This document shows, piece by piece, positions 8,807 to 17,847 of a stretch of 64,000 nt of DNA. Location of the stretch: NCBI RefSeq assembly GCF_900115955.1, contig NZ_FOYL01000011.1, forward strand, positions 62,001 through 126,000, read 5' to 3'. The position numbers and the translations under genes were made by a program. This DNA comes from Lentzea waywayandensis. GTDB taxonomy: Bacteria > Actinomycetota > Actinomycetes > Mycobacteriales > Pseudonocardiaceae. Within the stretch, counting starts at the first letter, position 1. Each line of letters starts with the position of its first letter. A model generated the notes under the pieces. That model was not told where the DNA came from. It saw only the letters and a list, made by a program, of their open reading frames with translations, and ran no database searches.

Positions 8807-9763
8807 CTAGTCCCGATAACGCGCGACGGGCGGCGTTGGTGCCGGACCCAGCGGGGTGAGCCACCGCCGGTAGATCCCGCCCCACGTGCCGTCGGTGCGC
8901 ATCCGTTCCAGCACGCCGTTGACGAACCGGACCAGGTCCTCCTGCCCCTTCGGCACGCCCACGCCGTACGACTCGTCGGTGAACCTCGACCCCACGACCT
9001 CGGTGTACGGGTCCTGCGCCGCCAGCCCCGCCAGGATCGTGTCGTCGGTCGAGATCGCGTCGGTCTGCCCCTGTTGCAGCATCACCAGGCAGTCCGTCCA
9101 GTTCGGCACGCTCACCGTCGTCTTCACCCGGTTCACCACGTTGCCCAGCGACGTCGACCCCGACGCCACGCACACCCGCTTGTCCGCCAGGCTCTCCACC
9201 CCGGTGATGCCGGAGTTGCGGCGCACCAGCACCCGCTGCCCCGCCTGGTAGTAGACCTGGGAGAAGTCCACGTCCTTGAGCCGGTCGCAGGTGATCGTCA
9301 TCGTGCGGACCACGACGTCGACCGCGCCGCTCTGCAGCATCGGAATCCGCTCGGCCGCCGTGACGACCTTGAACTGCACCTTCTTCTCGTCACCGAACAC
9401 GGCCTTCGCGATCTGCCGCGCCACGTCGACGTCGAAACCCTCGATCTCGCCGCTGAAGGAGTTGCGGAACCCCATCAGGTACGAGTTCTGGTCCACCCCG
9501 GCGATCAACCGGCCCCGCTGCGCGATCTTCGCCATCGTCGACCCCGGCGGCATCTGCCCGGCCGCGGGCAACGGGCCCGGTCGCAGGCTCGCCGTCGCGT
9601 CACACGACGGCGGCGGGTTCGCCGCACTGCTCGGCGCCGCGGAGACCGTGCTCGCGTTCGCCGGTTGCGGTGCCACGGCACTGCGCGGCACGACCTCGCT
9701 GGGCGCCGGACCCGCCGAACACGCTCCGAGCAGCATCACCGCCGCCAACGCCAGTCGCCTCAC
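8807..9763 (-). CDS. glnH: GlnH-type amino-acid-binding lipoprotein
   Basis: A 318-aa type-3 solute-binding lipoprotein. The signal is short (MRRLALAAVMLLGAC), followed by a long Ala/Pro/Ser linker and a binding domain (GRLIAGVDQNSYLMGFRNS, then GFDVDVARQIAKAVFG). In mycobacteria GlnH binds aspartate/glutamate and reports to GlnX rather than feeding a transporter; the absence of any permease or ATPase gene here fits that sensing role. The GTG at 9763 overlaps the glnX stop (GTGA), which decides the start. Ligand identity is inferred from synteny. Confidence 0.93.
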   Translation of the reverse strand: MRRLALAAVMLLGACSAGPAPSEVVPRSAVAPQPANASTVSAAPSSAANPPPSCDATASLRPGPLPAAGQMPPGSTMAKIAQRGRLIAGVDQNSYLMGFRNSFSGEIEGFDVDVARQIAKAVFGDEKKVQFKVVTAAERIPMLQSGAVDVVVRTMTITCDRLKDVDFSQVYYQAGQRVLVRRNSGITGVESLADKRVCVASGSTSLGNVVNRVKTTVSVPNWTDCLVMLQQGQTDAISTDDTILAGLAAQDPYTEVVGSRFTDESYGVGVPKGQEDLVRFVNGVLERMRTDGTWGGIYRRWLTPLGPAPTPPVARYRD

Positions 9764-11001
9764 CTGTACTCCTTGAGCCGCTGCCACAACCCCATCGCCG
9801 ACCCCGCCGCGCCGATCACCGCGAGCACCAGCACCCCGACCACCGTGCCCGCCAGCGACGCCCGCGCCACCGCCACCTCGTCGCTGAAGTCCTGCCGCGC
9901 CTCCCCGATCGCACGCACCAGGGACTCGTCGAGCGAGTCGAAGTACGGGTTGTCGATCAGCGCCACCGCGTCGTTGTACTGACCGGCGTCGTCGGCCTCG
10001 CGGATGCGCTGGTGGACCTGCTGCCACTGCCGGAACTGCCGCATCGCCTGGTCGACGGCCTCGGTGTCGCCCAGGCGCGTGGCCTGGTCGAGCAGGCCCT
10101 CCAGCCGTTCGGAGACCTCGACGAAGTTCTTCTCGTAGGTCTGGCCCGCACCGCGCGCGACCAGCGTCAGCGTCTCCTCGCCGCGTGCGGTGAGGGTCGC
10201 GATCCGCGCCTGCGCCAGCACGTCGACCTTCTGCGAGGCCGCCCGCGAGTCCGACACGTCGTTCATGACCAGCACCGACACCGTCGTCACCCACAGCAAC
10301 GACACCGCCGCCGCGCCCGTGGCCACCAGCAGGCCGACGTTGAGCAGCCGGTTCGTCCTGCGGGTCAGATACCGCTGCGTGAGCACCAGCGCGATCACGA
10401 ACGCCAGCGCCACCCCGACCGAACCCCAGGGGAAGTCCGCCTCGTCCTGCGCGCGCGACACCCGGTCGGTCTCCGCCCGGTACAGCTCCTGCGCCGCCGG
10501 CAGCAGCTGCGTGCGCATCAACCCCGACGCCTCACGCAGATAGGCCGCGCCGACCGGGAAACCCTGCCGGTTGTTCGTGCGCGCCGTCTCGATGAGTCCC
10601 GTGTAGACCGGCAGCTGCGCCGCCAGCGTCGCCGTCAGGTCGGGGGAGGAGGCCGTCGCCACCGACAGCGCCGCCTGCGCCTGCGCGATGTCCTTCTCGT
10701 AGCGTTCCCGCAGCTGGGAGGGTTCCAGTCCGCCGGACAGGAACGCGCTCGCCGCCGTCGCGTCCGCGTCCTGCAACGCCCGGTAGACCTCCTGCGCCGC
10801 GTGCGCGAGAGGCTCCGATCTGGTCGCCAGGTCCTCCAGCGCCCGCTCCTGGCGGTCCACGCTCCACGTCGTCAGCCACCCGCTCGCGAGGCTCGCCACG
10901 ACCAGCACGACGACGATCAGGCTCAGCCGTCCCGGGGTCGACCGCGCCAGACCGGTGACGCGGCGCACCAGCGCCTGCCGGGGCTGCGAGTCGATCACCA
11001 C
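9760..11001 (-). CDS. glnX: GlnX-type membrane sensor protein
   Basis: A 413-aa membrane protein with an N-terminal helix (LSLIVVVLVVASLASGWL), a large helical extracytoplasmic segment, central membrane helices (GVALAFVIALVLTQ and LLVATGAAAVSLLW), a second helical outer region and a C-terminal helix (TVVGVLVLAVIGAAGSA). This duplicated sensor layout matches mycobacterial GlnX, thought to relay GlnH ligand binding to PknG. I chose GTG 11001 because GGGAGG lies 7 nt upstream; GTG 11052 would add 17 residues without a good ribosome site. It is the first gene of the glnX-glnH-pknG-PP2C operon. Confidence 0.88.
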   Translation of the reverse strand: MVIDSQPRQALVRRVTGLARSTPGRLSLIVVVLVVASLASGWLTTWSVDRQERALEDLATRSEPLAHAAQEVYRALQDADATAASAFLSGGLEPSQLRERYEKDIAQAQAALSVATASSPDLTATLAAQLPVYTGLIETARTNNRQGFPVGAAYLREASGLMRTQLLPAAQELYRAETDRVSRAQDEADFPWGSVGVALAFVIALVLTQRYLTRRTNRLLNVGLLVATGAAAVSLLWVTTVSVLVMNDVSDSRAASQKVDVLAQARIATLTARGEETLTLVARGAGQTYEKNFVEVSERLEGLLDQATRLGDTEAVDQAMRQFRQWQQVHQRIREADDAGQYNDAVALIDNPYFDSLDESLVRAIGEARQDFSDEVAVARASLAGTVVGVLVLAVIGAAGSAMGLWQRLKEYR

Positions 11002-11107
11002 GAGCGGGCCTCCCAGCGGTGAAGTTGATCGGCGTGGCGTAACTGTAGGCACCTCGATGACACCGTGTGGGAATTAACGACGCATCCCGCAAGGTGTCAC
11101 TCAGCAG

Positions 11108-11863
11108 TTACAGCCGACGCGACTCGATCAGCCGATTGACGCCGTCCAGGATCATCTCCAGCCCGAACTCGAACGAGTGCTCCGGGCTGAACGCGCTCTG
11201 GTGCGCCTCGCCGACCGCGCCGCCCACGCGTGCCGCCACCGGGAAGCGGGCCGGGTCGAACACGGTCATCAGGACCGGCGCTGCCGCGTCCCACCACTGC
11301 TGGTCGGTCAATCCTGTTTCCTTCTCGGTCACCGCGGCCGCCGTCAGGCCCCGCGCCGAGTTCTGCACGTGCCCCAGCACGAGGTTGAGCACCGAGTCCA
11401 TCTCCACGTCCGACAGGCCGACGCCCTCCAGGCCGCGCAGCTCGAAGTCGTACTTGGCCGCCACCTGCGGGCCCAGGACCGTGCGGGACGGCGCGACCTG
11501 CAACAACCACGGATGCCGCCGGTAGAGCGTCAGATTCTCCCGCGCCACGTACGCGAGATGCTCCCGCCAGCCCTCGGCCGCCTCACGCCCGGTCGCGGCC
11601 TGCACGGTGTCGACCATGACGTCGATCAACTCGCCCTTGCCCGGCACGTAGGTGTAGAGCGACATCGTCCCCACGCCCAGCGACTCGGCCACGCGCCGCA
11701 TCGACAGCGCCTTGAGCCCGTCCGCGTCGGCCAGGCCGATGCCCGCCCGCACGATCCGGTCCACGCTCAGGTCCGGCTTGCCCTTGCGTGACACGCGTTC
11801 CTGGGTGCGCCACAGCAACGCCAGCGTCCGCGCCGGGTCACCGCTGCCCGTGTGTTCGATCAC
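11108..11863 (-). CDS. TetR-family repressor (paralogue of the one at 25442)
   Basis: A 251-aa TetR/AcrR regulator with a TetR_C-type ligand domain. The N-terminal signature GDPARTLALLWRT precedes the HTH, whose recognition region is LGVGTMSLYTYVPGKGELID. GTG 11863 is preferred because AGGGTGG lies 5 nt upstream; this also gives the same length (251 aa) as the second TetR at 25442, which shares the N-terminal signature and nearly the same recognition helix. It diverges from the SNF2 helicase gene across a 21-bp inverted repeat and probably represses both. The ligand is unknown. Confidence 0.9.
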   Translation of the reverse strand: MIEHTGSGDPARTLALLWRTQERVSRKGKPDLSVDRIVRAGIGLADADGLKALSMRRVAESLGVGTMSLYTYVPGKGELIDVMVDTVQAATGREAAEGWREHLAYVARENLTLYRRHPWLLQVAPSRTVLGPQVAAKYDFELRGLEGVGLSDVEMDSVLNLVLGHVQNSARGLTAAAVTEKETGLTDQQWWDAAAPVLMTVFDPARFPVAARVGGAVGEAHQSAFSPEHSFEFGLEMILDGVNRLIESRRL

Positions 11864-11878
11864 GAGCGCCACCCTATC

Positions 11879-11899
11879 GTACCGTATGGTGTACGGTAC
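11879..11899. promoter_or_regulatory. TetR operator overlapping the helicase promoter
   Basis: GTACCGTA-N5-TACGGTAC is a perfect inverted repeat between the divergent TetR and helicase genes. Its right arm contains TACGGT (11892-11897), which sits 7 nt before the helicase ATG and looks like the -10 box of a leaderless transcript. A bound repressor would therefore occlude RNA polymerase. The core CCGTA-N5-TACGG recurs before the paralogous TetR at 25442. Confidence 0.82.
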
Positions 11900-11904
11900 A
11901 GAGT

Positions 11905-14226
11905 ATGTTCGTGCCTGCCGACCCGCCCAGATTCGGCCAGCTCCACGGAAAACCCCTGCTCGAAGCCTTACCGGACGTGCTCAACGACGACGGTTACTGG
12001 ACAGTGGCCGCCGCGACGGCCCTCGCTCTCGTCGCGCGCGGCCGGATCGTGCCCGGCGTGACGGCCGGCGGCCACGACACCTGGCGCGTCGGACCGCTCG
12101 ACCACGCCGACGAGCTCCACCTGCGCCAACTCGCCGCGCACGGCGACTACGACGAGCTCCGCGGGTTCCTCGACGCCGTCGCCGACACGCTGCCCCGCAC
12201 CGGCGAGGGACCGTTCGCGGGCACCGAACCGCACGACGTCTCCGAGCTCAAGGCGTGGGCCGACGAGCAGATCAAGCTCTCGCTGCGCATCGAGACCACC
12301 GACGACCTGCGGTTCCGCGCGATCGTGCAGGTCCGCGCCATCACCGACCCCTACCCGCAGGACGTGCGCGGCTCCGGCCGCGAGCTCGACGCCATCAGGG
12401 CGATGGCCCGCGTCAACTGGCCGCCGCTGCAACGCCTGCTCGACCAGGCCGAGCTCACCGACGGCGAGGTCGCCGAACTTCTCGGCACCGACATCGAGGT
12501 CCACTGGCCCCGCGACATCGCCACCACGCTGTCCGCGAAAGCCGTCATCGGCGAGGCCGGCGGCCGGTTCCAGGCAGGCGACCTGCTCACGTTCGACTGG
12601 CGGCTCGCGCTCGGCGGCGAGGAGCTGACCGAGGCCGAGATGGACGTGATCGCCGAGGCGTCCCGGCCGATCGTGAAGCTGCGCGACCAGTGGGTGCTGA
12701 TCGACCCGAAGCTCAAGAAGAAGGTCCGCCAGCAGCTCAAGCCGCTCACCGCGGTCCAGGCCGTCACCGCGGCCCTCACCGGCGTGGCGATCATCGACGG
12801 CGAGCACGTCGAGGTCGCCCCGCACAGCCTCACCACGGCCATCACGACCATTCCGCAGTTCCTCCAGCCCGCTGCCTTGCGGGCACGACTGCGGGACTAC
12901 CAGTTGCACGGCCTGCGCTGGCTCGCCCACATGACCGGCCTCGGGCTCGGTGCCTGCCTCGCCGACGACATGGGCCTGGGCAAGACCATCACCCTCATCG
13001 CCCTGCACCTGCACCGCGCCGACGAACGCCCGACGCTGGTCGTGTGCCCGGCGTCGCTGCTCGGCAACTGGGAACGCGAGATCCACCGCTTCGCTCCAGG
13101 AGTGTCCGTCAGCCGCTACCACGGTCCACAACGGACGCTCGCGACTCGCGGGGTCGTCCTCACCACCTACGGCACCATGCGCCTGGACGCAGAGGCGCTG
13201 CGCGGCCACGAGTGGGGCATGGTCGTCGCCGACGAGGCCCAGCACGTCAAGAACCCGCACTCCGGCACCGCCAAGGCCCTGCGCTCGATCCCGGCCGCGG
13301 CCCGCGTCGCGTTGTCCGGCACGCCCGTGGAGAACTCGCTGTCCGAACTCTGGGCCGTCCTGGACTGGACGACACCGGGCCTGCTCGGCACGCACCGCGC
13401 GTTCCGCACCCGCTGGCCCGAACCCGACGACACCCTCGCCAAGGTCGTGCGGCCGTTCCTGCTGCGCCGCCGCAAGTCCGACCCCGGCGTCGCCCCCGAA
13501 CTGCCCGCCAAGACCGAGACCGACCGGTACGTCTCGCTCGGCGTCGAGCAGGCGGCGCTGTACGAGGCGCTGACCAGGGAGACCCTCGACCAGATCGCCG
13601 GCTCCGACGGCATGGCCCGGCGCGGTCTCGTGCTCAAGCTCCTGACCGGGCTCAAGCAGATCTGCAACCACCCGTCGCACTACCTCGGCCATCCCACGCT
13701 GCAGGGCACCTCCGGCAAGCTCGACCTGCTCGACGAACTGCTCGACACCATCGTCGCCGAGGACGGCTCCGCGCTGATCTTCACCCAGTACGTCGCCATG
13801 GCCCGGCTGCTGGAGCAGCACATCAAGCAGCCCACCCGGTTCCTGCACGGCGGCACCCCCGTGCCCCAGCGCGAACAGATGGTCGACGACTTCCAGAACG
13901 GCCGCGCCCCCGTCTTCCTGTTGTCCTTGAAGGCCGCGGGCACCGGCCTCAACCTCACCCGCGCCGACCACGTCATCCACTTCGACCGCTGGTGGAACCC
14001 CGCCGTCGAGGACCAGGCCACCGACCGCGCCTACCGCATCGGCCAGACCAGACCCGTCCAGGTGCACAAGCTCGTCACCGAAGGCACCGTCGAGGAACGC
14101 ATCGCCGCACTCCTGCAGGACAAACGCGACCTCGCCGACGCCGTCCTGCACGGGGGAGAGGCCGGGTTCACCGAACTCACCGACGCCGAACTCGCCGAAC
14201 TCGTCCAACTCAGGAGTGCCCAGTGA
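11905..14226 (+). CDS. SNF2-family DEAD/DEAH helicase
   Basis: A 773-aa Swi2/Snf2 ATPase. An N-terminal ~300-residue region of the bacterial SNF2 type is followed by the motor: motif I DDMGLGKTI (~354-362), motif II DEAQH (~442), motif III SGTPVENSLSELW (~471) and the C-terminal motifs ending HFDRWWNP...DRAYRIGQ (~692-715). It should translocate on DNA or remodel protein-DNA complexes. ATG 11905 has no Shine-Dalgarno but a TACGGT box 7 nt upstream, so a leaderless mRNA is likely. It is coupled by GTGA to a SWIM zinc-finger gene, the usual bacterial partner. Confidence 0.92.
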   Translation: MFVPADPPRFGQLHGKPLLEALPDVLNDDGYWTVAAATALALVARGRIVPGVTAGGHDTWRVGPLDHADELHLRQLAAHGDYDELRGFLDAVADTLPRTGEGPFAGTEPHDVSELKAWADEQIKLSLRIETTDDLRFRAIVQVRAITDPYPQDVRGSGRELDAIRAMARVNWPPLQRLLDQAELTDGEVAELLGTDIEVHWPRDIATTLSAKAVIGEAGGRFQAGDLLTFDWRLALGGEELTEAEMDVIAEASRPIVKLRDQWVLIDPKLKKKVRQQLKPLTAVQAVTAALTGVAIIDGEHVEVAPHSLTTAITTIPQFLQPAALRARLRDYQLHGLRWLAHMTGLGLGACLADDMGLGKTITLIALHLHRADERPTLVVCPASLLGNWEREIHRFAPGVSVSRYHGPQRTLATRGVVLTTYGTMRLDAEALRGHEWGMVVADEAQHVKNPHSGTAKALRSIPAAARVALSGTPVENSLSELWAVLDWTTPGLLGTHRAFRTRWPEPDDTLAKVVRPFLLRRRKSDPGVAPELPAKTETDRYVSLGVEQAALYEALTRETLDQIAGSDGMARRGLVLKLLTGLKQICNHPSHYLGHPTLQGTSGKLDLLDELLDTIVAEDGSALIFTQYVAMARLLEQHIKQPTRFLHGGTPVPQREQMVDDFQNGRAPVFLLSLKAAGTGLNLTRADHVIHFDRWWNPAVEDQATDRAYRIGQTRPVQVHKLVTEGTVEERIAALLQDKRDLADAVLHGGEAGFTELTDAELAELVQLRSAQ

Positions 14227-14981
14227 CCGCCCGCGGATTCGCCGCGTTCCCCAAGGTGAAACGCCGCGTCGCCACCACGTGGTGGGGCAAGGCCTGGGTG
14301 AAGGCCCTCGAGGACACCGCGCTCGACACCACCCTCATCCGCCTCGGCCGCCGCTACGCCCACGCCGGCGTCGTCGGCCCGATCACCGTCAGCCCCGGCC
14401 GCCTGCACGCCCAGGTCCACGACGACGACACCGTCTACACCACGACGGTCAGCGTCCCCGCGTTGTCCGAAGTCCAATGGGGACGGTTCCTCGACCGCGT
14501 CGCCGAACACTCGGGCCACATCGCCGCCCTGCTGGACAACGACATGCCCCGCGACCTCGTCCTCGCCGCCGAAGAGTCCGGTGTGGACCTGCTGCCCGGC
14601 ATCGGCGACCTCGAACCCGACTGCGACTGCGACAGCTTCGAACTCACCTGCCGCCACGCCGCCGCGCTCGCGTTCCAGGTCGGCTGGCTGCTCGACGCCG
14701 ACCCGTTCGTGCTCCTGCTGCTCAAGGGAAAACCGGAACAGGAACTCCTCGACGCACTCCGCGACCGCGTCGCCGGCCCCGTCGGAACCAGAACACCTGT
14801 GGTGGTTTCCGCCGAAGTGGCAGGTCAGCTGCCCGCTCGTCCTGTGGCTCCCGCCACCACACCTGTGGTGCTCGCGGTCGAACCGCCACCCGGCTTCGAG
14901 GTCGCGGATCTCGTGGCACTGATGGAGATCGCCGCGTCCAGGGCACGCGCGCTGCTGCGTTCGGGCACTCTCGACGAGTGA
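14223..14981 (+). CDS. SWIM zinc-finger protein
   Basis: A 252-aa protein that begins FAAFPKVKRRVATTWWGKAW, the usual start of SWIM proteins encoded beside SNF2 helicases. The SWIM motif CxCx(n)CxH is at about residues 134-145 (CDCDSFELTCRH). The zinc finger probably binds DNA or the helicase. The GTG start overlaps the helicase stop, and its own stop overlaps the GTG of the acetyltransferase gene. The C-terminal ~60 residues are Pro/Val-rich and not recognised. Confidence 0.9.
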   Translation: MTARGFAAFPKVKRRVATTWWGKAWVKALEDTALDTTLIRLGRRYAHAGVVGPITVSPGRLHAQVHDDDTVYTTTVSVPALSEVQWGRFLDRVAEHSGHIAALLDNDMPRDLVLAAEESGVDLLPGIGDLEPDCDCDSFELTCRHAAALAFQVGWLLDADPFVLLLLKGKPEQELLDALRDRVAGPVGTRTPVVVSAEVAGQLPARPVAPATTPVVLAVEPPPGFEVADLVALMEIAASRARALLRSGTLDE

Positions 14982-15517
14982 TCACCGAGAAGCAGAAGAT
15001 GATGACCGGCCGGCTCTACAAGGACTCCGACCCCGAACTGGTCGCGGAACGGCTGGCCGCACAGCAGTTGGTGGAAGAGTTCAACGCCACCCGCTCTGGT
15101 TCGGTCATCTCTCGGCTCTTCGGCTCCATCGGCGAAGGTTCGTGGGTCATGCCGCGGTTCCAGTGCGACTACGGCTACCAGATCCACATGGGCTCCAACA
15201 GCTTCCTCAACTACGACGCCATCCTCATGGACTGCGCCACCATCACCATCGGCGACGACGTCTCCATCGGCCCCCGCGCCCAGTTGTTGACTGCCCTGCA
15301 CCCCGTCGAGGACCACGAGGCCCGCCGCCAGCGCTTCGAGACCGCCGCGCCCATCGTCATCGGCGACAACGTGTGGCTCGGCGGCGGCGTCATCGTCTGC
15401 GCGGGCGTCACGATCGGCGCTGACGCCGTCATCGGAGCCGGTAGCGTCGTCACGCGCGACGTCCCGCCGCGCGTCCTCGCCGTCGGCAACCCCTGCAAGG
15501 TGATCCGTGAGCTATGA
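14978..15517 (+). CDS. Maltose/galactoside O-acetyltransferase family protein
   Basis: A 179-aa left-handed beta-helix acetyltransferase of the Maa/LacA type. The N-terminus (ITEKQKMMTGRLYKDSDPEL) matches the Maa start, so GTG 14978, overlapping the SWIM stop, is chosen over the later ATG pair at 14999. Hexapeptide repeats run through ITIGDDVSIGPRAQLLTALH (with the catalytic-type His) and IVIGDNVWLGGGVIVCAGVT to the end VGNPCKVIREL. It would acetylate a sugar hydroxyl using acetyl-CoA; the substrate is unknown. Why it travels with a helicase pair is unclear; simple co-transcription is possible. Confidence 0.9.
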   Translation: MITEKQKMMTGRLYKDSDPELVAERLAAQQLVEEFNATRSGSVISRLFGSIGEGSWVMPRFQCDYGYQIHMGSNSFLNYDAILMDCATITIGDDVSIGPRAQLLTALHPVEDHEARRQRFETAAPIVIGDNVWLGGGVIVCAGVTIGADAVIGAGSVVTRDVPPRVLAVGNPCKVIREL

Positions 15518-16124
15518 CAAGCGCACCACCGAGCCGTTGGTCCTGCTCGGCCTGACCGTCGCCGCCCTGATCGCCTCGGGCATCGGCCCGTACGACCGCG
15601 CGACCTGGTACCTCGAAGTGGCGCCCGTCGTGATCGGCGGAGCCATCCTGGTGGCGACGTACCGGCGCTTTCCGTTGACGCCGCTGCTGTACCGGCTGAT
15701 CTTCCTGCACGCGCTGGTCCTGATCCTGGGCGGCCACTACACCTACGCGCGGGTGCCGGTCGGGTTCTGGGCGCAGGAACTGCTCGACCTGGCGCGCAAC
15801 CACTACGACCGGTTCGCGCACTTCGTGCAGGGGTTCGTGCCGGCCCTGCTCGCCCGCGAGATCCTGCTGCGCCGGACGCCGCTTCGGGTTGGTGGGTGGT
15901 TGTTCTTCCTCGTCGTCTGCGTGTGCCTGGCTTTCAGCGCCACCTATGAGCTGGGCGAGTGGCTGGCGGCTGTTGTCGGCGGGTCGGCCGCGGACGAGTT
16001 CCTCGGGACGCAGGGCGACGTGTGGGACACCCAGTGGGACATGTTCATGGCCCTGCTGGGGGCTTTAACCGCGCAGCTGGCGTTGGCGCGGGTGCACGAC
16101 CGGGAGCTGGCGCGTGTCCTTTGA
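15507..16124 (+). CDS. YjdF/DUF2238-family membrane protein
   Basis: A 205-aa integral membrane protein with about six hydrophobic helices (residues ~12-28, 35-50, 58-75, 105-120, 126-146 and 175-195). The family hallmarks are GGHYTYARVPVGFWAQELL, RNHYDRFAHFVQGF and GDVWDTQWDMFMALLG. Its function is unknown. The GTG at 15507 overlaps the acetyltransferase stop by 11 nt and its own 3' end overlaps the DUF3626 gene by 11 nt, so it sits in the helicase-led run. Confidence 0.88.
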   Translation: MSYDKRTTEPLVLLGLTVAALIASGIGPYDRATWYLEVAPVVIGGAILVATYRRFPLTPLLYRLIFLHALVLILGGHYTYARVPVGFWAQELLDLARNHYDRFAHFVQGFVPALLAREILLRRTPLRVGGWLFFLVVCVCLAFSATYELGEWLAAVVGGSAADEFLGTQGDVWDTQWDMFMALLGALTAQLALARVHDRELARVL

Positions 16125-16881
16125 GCAGGCGATCGCGCACGTCGCCGCACGCTCGGCCGGTGGACCGATGCCGCGCGACCTGCGCGTGACGCTCAACTTC
16201 CACCCCGGTGGCGGCGTCCTGGCGAAGCTGGCGCGGGAGGGCCTCTACCGCTCGCAGTTCGAGACCGGCACCAGCAACGGCGGCCTCACCGCCCACCCCG
16301 GCGGAGCCCGCTGGGACTGGGAGAGCCGCCTGTTCGGCGGCGCCTACGACCACGCGCACCCCGCCGACCGGCCCAAGTACGGCGCGCTCAACCACCGCGG
16401 GCTGGAGCACGGCGGCGCGCCGAGGTTCGGCTCCGCCCACCTGCGCCTCAAGGAGGACGTGCTCGACCGCACGACGTTCTGCTACCCGGACAGCGTCTTC
16501 GACCCGGTCGACTTCGGCACCGCGCACCACTTCGCGCTCATCGAACGAGCCGACACCGACGACCGGGACGCGCTCGACAACTACATCGAGGCCCACGTCC
16601 ACGGCCCCGTGACGCTCGACGACGTCGAAGCCCTCGTGCTGGACCCGACCTTCCCCGACGTGGACCTGCCCTGCCCGGTCGAGCACCACCAGGGCTTCCG
16701 GCTGTCCACACAGGACCTCCTGCGGCACGCGGACTACCGCACACCCGAGTCCGTCGCACTAGGACTCGCGATCGCGCGGGACGGGGTCATCACCCCGGAC
16801 CTCCTGGAAGCCGCCGAGGCGCCACCGCAGGTCGTGAAGCACCTGTGGCACCACCTCGCGAGGTTCGGTCACCCCAGGTAG
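16114..16881 (+). CDS. DUF3626-family protein
   Basis: A 255-aa protein resembling DUF3626. Histidine-, Arg- and Gly-rich conserved-looking stretches are visible: LRVTLNFHPGGGVLAKLA, YRSQFETGTSNGGLTAHPGG, RPKYGALNHRG and FGSAHLRLKEDV. This pattern recalls ADP-ribosyl-transferring or toxin-like folds, but I cannot assign an activity. It has no signal or membrane segment. GTG 16114 overlaps the YjdF stop. The 3' end overlaps the convergent WYL-regulator gene by 13 bp. Confidence 0.78.
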   Translation: MSFEQAIAHVAARSAGGPMPRDLRVTLNFHPGGGVLAKLAREGLYRSQFETGTSNGGLTAHPGGARWDWESRLFGGAYDHAHPADRPKYGALNHRGLEHGGAPRFGSAHLRLKEDVLDRTTFCYPDSVFDPVDFGTAHHFALIERADTDDRDALDNYIEAHVHGPVTLDDVEALVLDPTFPDVDLPCPVEHHQGFRLSTQDLLRHADYRTPESVALGLAIARDGVITPDLLEAAEAPPQVVKHLWHHLARFGHPR

Positions 16882-17837
16882 ATCGACGCCAACGCGCGCA
16901 CCGCCGCCGTAACCTGCTCGCGCAGCTCCGCTGGTTCCAGCACCTCGACCTCGCCGCCCATCCGCAGCAACATCCCGGTCGCGTGAGCCAGAGACTCGAT
17001 CGGGATCGTCACCCGCACGCCCTCGCCGTCGTCCACAGCGGACTCCTCGGCCGCCCGCGCCACCACCGGCAGCACGTGCGACGAGAACGACTCCCAGCCC
17101 CGCGCCGACAGCCTGATGACCGCTGAACCCGTGTACTGGCGCGCCTGGAAGTCCTCCAGCGACGCCGTCCAGTGCGCCGCCAGGTCGAACGCGTCCGGCC
17201 GTTCGAAGGTCTCGTCCAGCACGGCGGCCGCCTGGATCTGCGACACCCGGTACGTGGAGATCCGCGTGCTGCCCTGCGCGACCAGGTACCAGCGGCCGGC
17301 CTTCAGCACGAGACCCAACGGCCGCAGCACGCGCGTGACGTCCTCGGGCGCGCGCCATCGCCGGTAGCTGACCTCCAGCAGCCGCTCGCGCCACACCGCG
17401 TCCGCGACCAGGCCCAGGAACGGCGAGCGTTCCGGGTCGTAGTACCAGGCGGGCGCGTCGAGGTGGAAGCGCGTCGCCATGTGGGAGGCCCGGTCGCGCA
17501 TCGACGACGGCAACGCCGCCATCAGCTTGAGCTGCGCCGCCGACACCGCGTCGCCGAGTCCCAGGTCCGCCGCCGGGCCCGGCAGCCCGGCCAGGAACAG
17601 CGACTCCGCCTCCTGCTCGGTCAGCCCGGTCAGCCGAGTGCGGTAGCCGTCGAGCAGCTGGTAGCCGCCGGACGGGCCCGCGTCGCCGTAGAGCGGCACT
17701 CCGGCCGCGTGCAGCGACTCCACGTCGCGGTAGATCGTGCGGACCGACACCTCCAGCTCATCGGCCAGCGCCTGCGCCGTCATCCGGCCCTTGGCCTGGA
17801 GAAGGAGCAGCACGGACACCAACCGGCTCGCACGCAC
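16869..17837 (-). CDS. WYL-domain (YafY-type) transcriptional regulator
   Basis: An N-terminal HTH_11 domain (RLVSVLLLLQAKGRMTAQAL, then VRTIYRDVESLHAAGVPLYG) is followed by a WYL ligand domain (RPLGLVLKAGRWYLVAQG, IRLSARGWESF). About 322 aa from GTG 17837, which matches the common MRASRLVS start; GTG 17855 would add MCQCIR and run into the palindrome upstream. WYL regulators bind nucleotides or nucleic acid in some systems and control many accessory genes. It diverges from a small unknown gene at 17886, its probable target. Confidence 0.9.
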   Translation of the reverse strand: MRASRLVSVLLLLQAKGRMTAQALADELEVSVRTIYRDVESLHAAGVPLYGDAGPSGGYQLLDGYRTRLTGLTEQEAESLFLAGLPGPAADLGLGDAVSAAQLKLMAALPSSMRDRASHMATRFHLDAPAWYYDPERSPFLGLVADAVWRERLLEVSYRRWRAPEDVTRVLRPLGLVLKAGRWYLVAQGSTRISTYRVSQIQAAAVLDETFERPDAFDLAAHWTASLEDFQARQYTGSAVIRLSARGWESFSSHVLPVVARAAEESAVDDGEGVRVTIPIESLAHATGMLLRMGGEVEVLEPAELREQVTAAVRALASIYLG

Positions 17838-17847
17838 GCGGATACAC

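Noticed and set aside
11968..14208. Very long open frame antisense to the SNF2 helicase
   Set aside because: It mirrors the helicase's third-codon GC bias, has repetitive Val/Gly/Asp composition and no recognisable domain.
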